Origin: an uncultured Clostridia bacterium
Lineage (GTDB): Bacteria > Bacillota > Clostridia > Christensenellales > Borkfalkiaceae
DNA length: 18,365 nucleotides
Assembly (NCBI GenBank): GCA_959605945.1
Contig: CAUHGY010000033.1
Coordinates: 1-18,365 of the forward strand
Reading direction: 5' to 3'
The position numbers were made by a program, and so were the translations under genes. The notes under the pieces are model-generated. The model made no database searches. It worked only from the letters and a program-made list of their open reading frames with translations, and had not been told where the DNA came from. Shown here piece after piece: positions 15,103-18,365 of the stretch; the first letter of the stretch is position 1, and every line of letters starts with the position of its first letter.

Positions 15103-16242
15103 ATGAAAGAAATTGCAGATTTAAGAAACGAAATCGATTGTATCGACGACGGTATAAGAGACCTTTTTGTTAAGAGAATGTCCGTCGCCGCGGAAATCGG
15201 TGCGTTAAAGATGAAAGAGAACAAAAACGTGACCGATTCGAACCGTGAAAAACAGATAGTTTACAGACTTTCGGAATCTGTCCCCGAAGAGCTGAAGCTA
15301 TATCTCAAAGAGCTTTACGATACAATTTTTATGACCAGTAAAGCGTATCAGAACAGGTTTGTGAACAAAACGTCGGAATCTGTAGATTGTATTCGAAAAC
15401 TACTCAAAGACGAATTGAAAGATTTTCCCGTCTCGGCAACGGTGGCCTGTCAGGGCATCGACGGAGCGAACAGCGGCGCTGCGGCGGAAAAACTTCTGCC
15501 CATATGCGATATAACATATTTTAAAAATTTCGAAGGCGTTTTTTCCGCTGTCGAAAAGGGGCTTTGCGAATTCGGCGTTCTTCCGATAGAAAACAGTACC
15601 GCGGGTTCTGTGCTTGACGTTTACGATCTCATGAAAAAATACCGTTTTCATATAGTGAAATCCGTCAGACTGAGAGTAGAGCACTGCCTTGCCGCAAGAA
15701 AAGGAGTCAGGCTTTCGGATATAAAAACCGTAATTTCTCACCCGCAGGCGCTTTCGCAGTGTGCGGAATATCTTAAAAAGTTAGGCGTAAAGACCGCCGT
15801 TGCCGAAAACACCGCTACTGCCGCCAAAAATCTCAGCGAAAGCGGGGATGACTGCGCCGCCGTGCTTTGTACGGAAAAAAGCGCAGAAACATACGGTTTG
15901 CAGATACTTGAAAAGGGCGTTCAGGACAGCAACGCAAATTATACGCGTTTCATCTGCATATCGAAAGATCTGCGTATCTATAAAGGGGCCGACAAGATAA
16001 GCGTTATGACGGGTTTGGAGCATACTCCCGGCAGTCTTAACCGTATTCTAAGCCGCTTTTATACGTTGGGGCTCAATCTCACCAAAATAGAATCCCGCCC
16101 GACGGGAGCAGGTTTCGAGTTTATGTTTTACTTTGATTTTGACGGCGATATCACCGATAAAAACGTTCTTAGTCTCATCGCCGATCTCGAAAACGGATCG
16201 GATAAATTCGTGTTCCTGGGCAGTTATAAGGAAACGGTATGA
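15103..16242 (+). CDS. pheA: Bifunctional chorismate mutase / prephenate dehydratase (P-protein)
   Basis: Converts chorismate to prephenate and then to phenylpyruvate, the Phe branch. The mutase half also supplies TyrA. 379 residues in three domains: AroQ-type chorismate mutase at 1-~88 (LRNEIDCIDDGI, then K37), prephenate dehydratase at ~112-288 (ENSTAGSV 163-170, ISHPQALSQC 211-220, the catalytic NYTRF 279-283), and an ACT domain at ~297-376 with HTPGSL (307-312) and IESRP (329-333), the usual Phe-binding motif. This gives a direct Phe feedback point. AAAGGAG at 15089-15095, seven bases before the ATG. The stop overlaps the next gene by 4 bases. Confidence 0.96.
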   Translation: MKEIADLRNEIDCIDDGIRDLFVKRMSVAAEIGALKMKENKNVTDSNREKQIVYRLSESVPEELKLYLKELYDTIFMTSKAYQNRFVNKTSESVDCIRKLLKDELKDFPVSATVACQGIDGANSGAAAEKLLPICDITYFKNFEGVFSAVEKGLCEFGVLPIENSTAGSVLDVYDLMKKYRFHIVKSVRLRVEHCLAARKGVRLSDIKTVISHPQALSQCAEYLKKLGVKTAVAENTATAAKNLSESGDDCAAVLCTEKSAETYGLQILEKGVQDSNANYTRFICISKDLRIYKGADKISVMTGLEHTPGSLNRILSRFYTLGLNLTKIESRPTGAGFEFMFYFDFDGDITDKNVLSLIADLENGSDKFVFLGSYKETV

Positions 16243-17474
16243 AATTTTGTCTGATAGGCAGAAAGCTGTCGCACAGCTATTCGGCAAAAATTCACGGAGA
16301 ACGGGGCCTTGATTATTCACTTGAAGAAATTGAACCCGAAAATCTCGGCGCATTCGTCAGAAACTGCGGGTATGACGGCTTTAACGTCACTATACCTTAT
16401 AAAAAAGAAATAATTCCATATTTAACGGAGCTGGACGAGAACGCGGCCGCTGTCGGTGCGGTCAACACCGTAAAAAGATCGGGCGATAAACTTATCGGTT
16501 ATAACACCGATTTGGGCGGGCTTAAATTTATGCTTGCGCGTAAAGGCATATCGCTTGCCGGTGCAAATGTGGTAATTTTAGGCAGCGGCGGGGCGTCATC
16601 TACCGCATCGGCGCTGTGCAGGATGGAAAATGCGAAATCGGTCACCGTTATAGGGAGAAACGGCGAATATAATTATTCGAATTATTTCAATCTTTCAGAC
16701 ACCGAAATAATAATAAACGCAACGCCCGTCGGTATGTTTCCGAATAACGGAGAATGTGCGGTCGACTTGAAATATTTTAAAAATCTCAAAGCCGTTGCCG
16801 ATTGCATTTACAATCCGTATAAAACCGAAATTTTACAGCGCGCGGAAGATGTCGGCGTTAAAACGGCAGGCGGGCTTCCGATGCTTGTGGAGCAAGCGCT
16901 TCTTGCCGAAGATCTGTGGCTGGGTACGGAGCATCTTGCAGGCGAAAGCGAAGGAATGATTGAAAGCATCAAGAAAAACACTCTCAATCTTGTTCTTACG
17001 GGAATGCCTTCCTGCGGTAAAAGCACTCTTGGCAGACGGTTTGCCGCCATGACGGGAAGACCTTTTTTCGATGTAGACGAATATATAGAAAAATCGCACG
17101 GCGTATCCCCGAAAAAAATCATTTTGACGGAGGGCGAAGCGGCTTTCCGCGATGTCGAAACAAAAGCTGTAAAAGAACTTTCGAAACTCTCCGGCGCTGT
17201 GATTGCCACGGGAGGAGGCAGCGTTTTGAGAGCTGAAAACGTGCGGGCTCTGAAAAGCAACGGGGTTCTGATTTATTTGAAGCGTGATATAAAACTGCTT
17301 GAAAATACTAACAGGCCGCTTTCCGAAAATATCGGAATAGAAAAATTATACGAATTGCGCAAAGGCGTTTATGAAAGCGTTGCGGACGGCACGGTATTGA
17401 ATGACGGTGAATTTGAAAATATTTTGAAGGAGTTGCAAAAAGAATATGAAAGTGCTTGTTATAAACGGGGCTAA
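16239..17474 (+). CDS. aroE-aroK: Fused shikimate dehydrogenase - shikimate kinase
   Basis: One 411-residue chain doing two consecutive steps: 3-dehydroshikimate to shikimate (NADPH), then shikimate to shikimate 3-phosphate (ATP). AroE part (1-~232): SHSYS (11-15), NVTIPYK with catalytic K55, GAVNT (73-77), YNTD with D91, the cofactor loop LGSGGASSTA (114-123; usually GAGGA), NATPVGM (160-166) and GGLPMLVEQA (211-220). It is short for AroE (~270). After a linker, the AroK part (~249-408) has Walker A GMPSCGKST (255-263), D278-x-D280, R304 (AFRDVE), TGGGS (324-328) and TNRPLS (357-362). No stop, slippery run or internal ribosome site separates the halves, so it looks like a true fusion. Overlaps pheA by 4 bases and aroQ by 29. 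Confidence 0.95.
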   Translation: MKFCLIGRKLSHSYSAKIHGERGLDYSLEEIEPENLGAFVRNCGYDGFNVTIPYKKEIIPYLTELDENAAAVGAVNTVKRSGDKLIGYNTDLGGLKFMLARKGISLAGANVVILGSGGASSTASALCRMENAKSVTVIGRNGEYNYSNYFNLSDTEIIINATPVGMFPNNGECAVDLKYFKNLKAVADCIYNPYKTEILQRAEDVGVKTAGGLPMLVEQALLAEDLWLGTEHLAGESEGMIESIKKNTLNLVLTGMPSCGKSTLGRRFAAMTGRPFFDVDEYIEKSHGVSPKKIILTEGEAAFRDVETKAVKELSKLSGAVIATGGGSVLRAENVRALKSNGVLIYLKRDIKLLENTNRPLSENIGIEKLYELRKGVYESVADGTVLNDGEFENILKELQKEYESACYKRG

Positions 17475-17892
17475 TCTCAATATGCTCGGTATACGCGAAC
17501 CTGCGCTTTACGGGAACAGAAATTACGCGGCGTTAAAAAAGTATATCCGCTCGTCGGCGAAACTGGCGGGGGTGAGAGCAGACATATTTCAGTCAAATCA
17601 CGAAGGGGCAATCGTTTCCAAAATTCAGAAAGCGTTTTGCAGATACGACGGAATTATAATAAACGCAGGCGCGTATACGCACACCAGTGTTGCCATTCTC
17701 GACGCTCTTAAAGCCGTAGGCATTCCGACGGTGGAAGTGCATCTTACGGATATAGCGGAGCGCGAAGATTTCAGAAAATTCAGCTATATAAGCCTTTATG
17801 CCGAAAAAGTAATTAAGGGAAAAGGTTTTGAAGGTTACGCACTGGCGATACGTTATCTTGCCGATAAAAACAGTAATAAATCTGTTTGTTGA
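17446..17892 (+). CDS. aroQ: 3-Dehydroquinate dehydratase, type II
   Basis: Dehydrates 3-dehydroquinate to 3-dehydroshikimate, the third pathway step; type II enzymes are small dodecamers. 148 residues, normal. INGANLNMLGIREPALYG (6-23) holds R17 and catalytic Y22; family members usually read PNLN where this has ANLN. INAGAYTHTS (72-81) carries N73 and H79; VEVHLTDIAERE (96-107) carries H99 and R106. The ATG at 17446 lies inside the aroE-aroK end (29-base overlap), with AAGGAG at 17427-17432, a rather long 13 bases away; the N-terminal motif leaves no other start. It is the last gene of the operon, and no clear terminator follows. Confidence 0.96.
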   Translation: MKVLVINGANLNMLGIREPALYGNRNYAALKKYIRSSAKLAGVRADIFQSNHEGAIVSKIQKAFCRYDGIIINAGAYTHTSVAILDALKAVGIPTVEVHLTDIAEREDFRKFSYISLYAEKVIKGKGFEGYALAIRYLADKNSNKSVC

Positions 17893-18213
17893 TTCTTGGG
17901 TATCGTTCCCGATTCCGTTCATTTTTTTGCAAAACCGTTCACGGCTTTTTTCGGTGCCCGTGGCTGCGTTTTTCCGCGCCGCCGTTATTTTTGTAAGAGC
18001 GGAGCAACCAGGGCTGGATGATTTTATTTACCGTTTTTACGGCATAATTCAGCGGAGTCATGCGTTTGAGGTTATTACAACGAATCTCGTTTTTCCAAAC
18101 GAAAGGCAAAACAGAAACGTTCTGAGTGCTAAAATTATAAATTTATTAAGATATTTGTCGGATTGACAATATTTTTCTTTTTAATTTATTTGACGAATAC
18201 AGCGGATTTTCAT
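17893..18213 (+). other. Gene-free stretch after the aromatic operon
   Basis: About 320 bases with no recognisable gene and no convincing intrinsic terminator for the aro operon (only short hairpins: AAACAG/CTGTTT at 17868-17887, GGG/CCC near 17898-17910). Base composition up to ~18120 is like coding DNA and frames are open on both strands, but none has a start site plus a known motif. On the - strand around 18080-18030 a frame reads NNLKRMTPLNY, faintly like the tail of IS3-type integrases. After 18125 it is AT-rich. It could be a decayed gene or an intergenic repeat. Confidence 0.4.
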
Positions 18214-18242
18214 TTGACAAAATGAACGTGCTTTGATATAAT
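18214..18242 (+). promoter_or_regulatory. Consensus promoter for the tRNA-Val gene
   Basis: TTGACA at 18214-18219, 17-base spacer, TATAAT at 18237-18242: an exact match to the sigma-70/SigA consensus. Transcription would start near 18249, about 35 bases before the mature tRNA 5' end. Confidence 0.88.
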
Positions 18243-18283
18243 ACACAATGTCTTTCAGACTGAAAATGTCTGTCAGTTGTTTC

Positions 18284-18360
<77 letters not shown>

Positions 18361-18365
18361 AAAGG

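Noticed and set aside
17828..18166. 112-codon + strand frame overlapping the aroQ end
   Set aside because: It starts inside aroQ in another frame, has no ribosome site, and shows no recognisable domain or plausible membrane topology.
18163..18191. Second TTGACA (18163-18168) upstream of the tRNA as another promoter
   Set aside because: No acceptable -10 hexamer at 16-18 bases; the exact-consensus promoter at 18214-18242 is enough.

Overview
The window is a compact stretch of bacterial chromosome carrying two biosynthetic operons on the + strand, with a small mixed region between them. Strong AGGAGG-type ribosome sites, a class 1B dihydroorotate dehydrogenase (PyrK+PyrD), a Thermotoga/Bacillus-type DAHP synthase, and the gene orders carB-pyrK-pyrD-pyrF-pyrE-pyrB and aroF-tyrA-aroB-aroA-aroC-pheA-aroE/K-aroQ all suggest a Bacillota (Clostridia-like) organism of moderate GC. 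Lineage is inferred from gene content only.

1-5581 is the 3' part of a pyrimidine (UMP) operon: the C-terminal half of carB, then pyrK, pyrD, pyrF, pyrE and pyrB. The genes overlap or nearly touch, so they are probably co-transcribed and translationally coupled. PyrB carries a C-terminal four-cysteine extension that matches the zinc domain of the ATCase regulatory chain PyrI, without PyrI's nucleotide-binding domain. A HAD-family hydrolase (5655-6548) follows and may be the last gene of this unit.

6549-9628 is a mixed region. A bidirectional hairpin terminator separates the HAD gene from a convergent maf gene (- strand). Then comes a 529-base stretch with a possible 43-residue small ORF (- strand), a strong hairpin terminator, a promoter, and a second weaker terminator-like hairpin in the leader of a two-gene ABC-2 exporter (ATPase + permease).

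9629-17892 is the aromatic amino acid operon. It encodes all seven shikimate-pathway steps to chorismate (AroF, AroB, AroQ, AroE and AroK as one fused protein, AroA, AroC) plus both enzymes that commit chorismate to Tyr and Phe (TyrA, PheA). It is preceded by a near-consensus promoter, a 17-codon leader peptide with nine Phe/Tyr codons (MKKFNSFYFGYYFFRPY), and three mutually exclusive RNA pairings (1:2, 2:3, 3:4) ending in an intrinsic terminator. This is a complete ribosome-mediated attenuator, read directly from the sequence, and is the most interesting element here. It would couple the whole chorismate supply to Phe/Tyr, but not Trp, availability; the DAHP synthase also has its own N-terminal regulatory domain.

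17893-18360 holds about 320 bases with no recognisable gene, then a perfect-consensus promoter and a tRNA-Val(GAC) gene with two A-C mismatches in its stems. No CRISPR array, intact mobile element or rRNA is seen.
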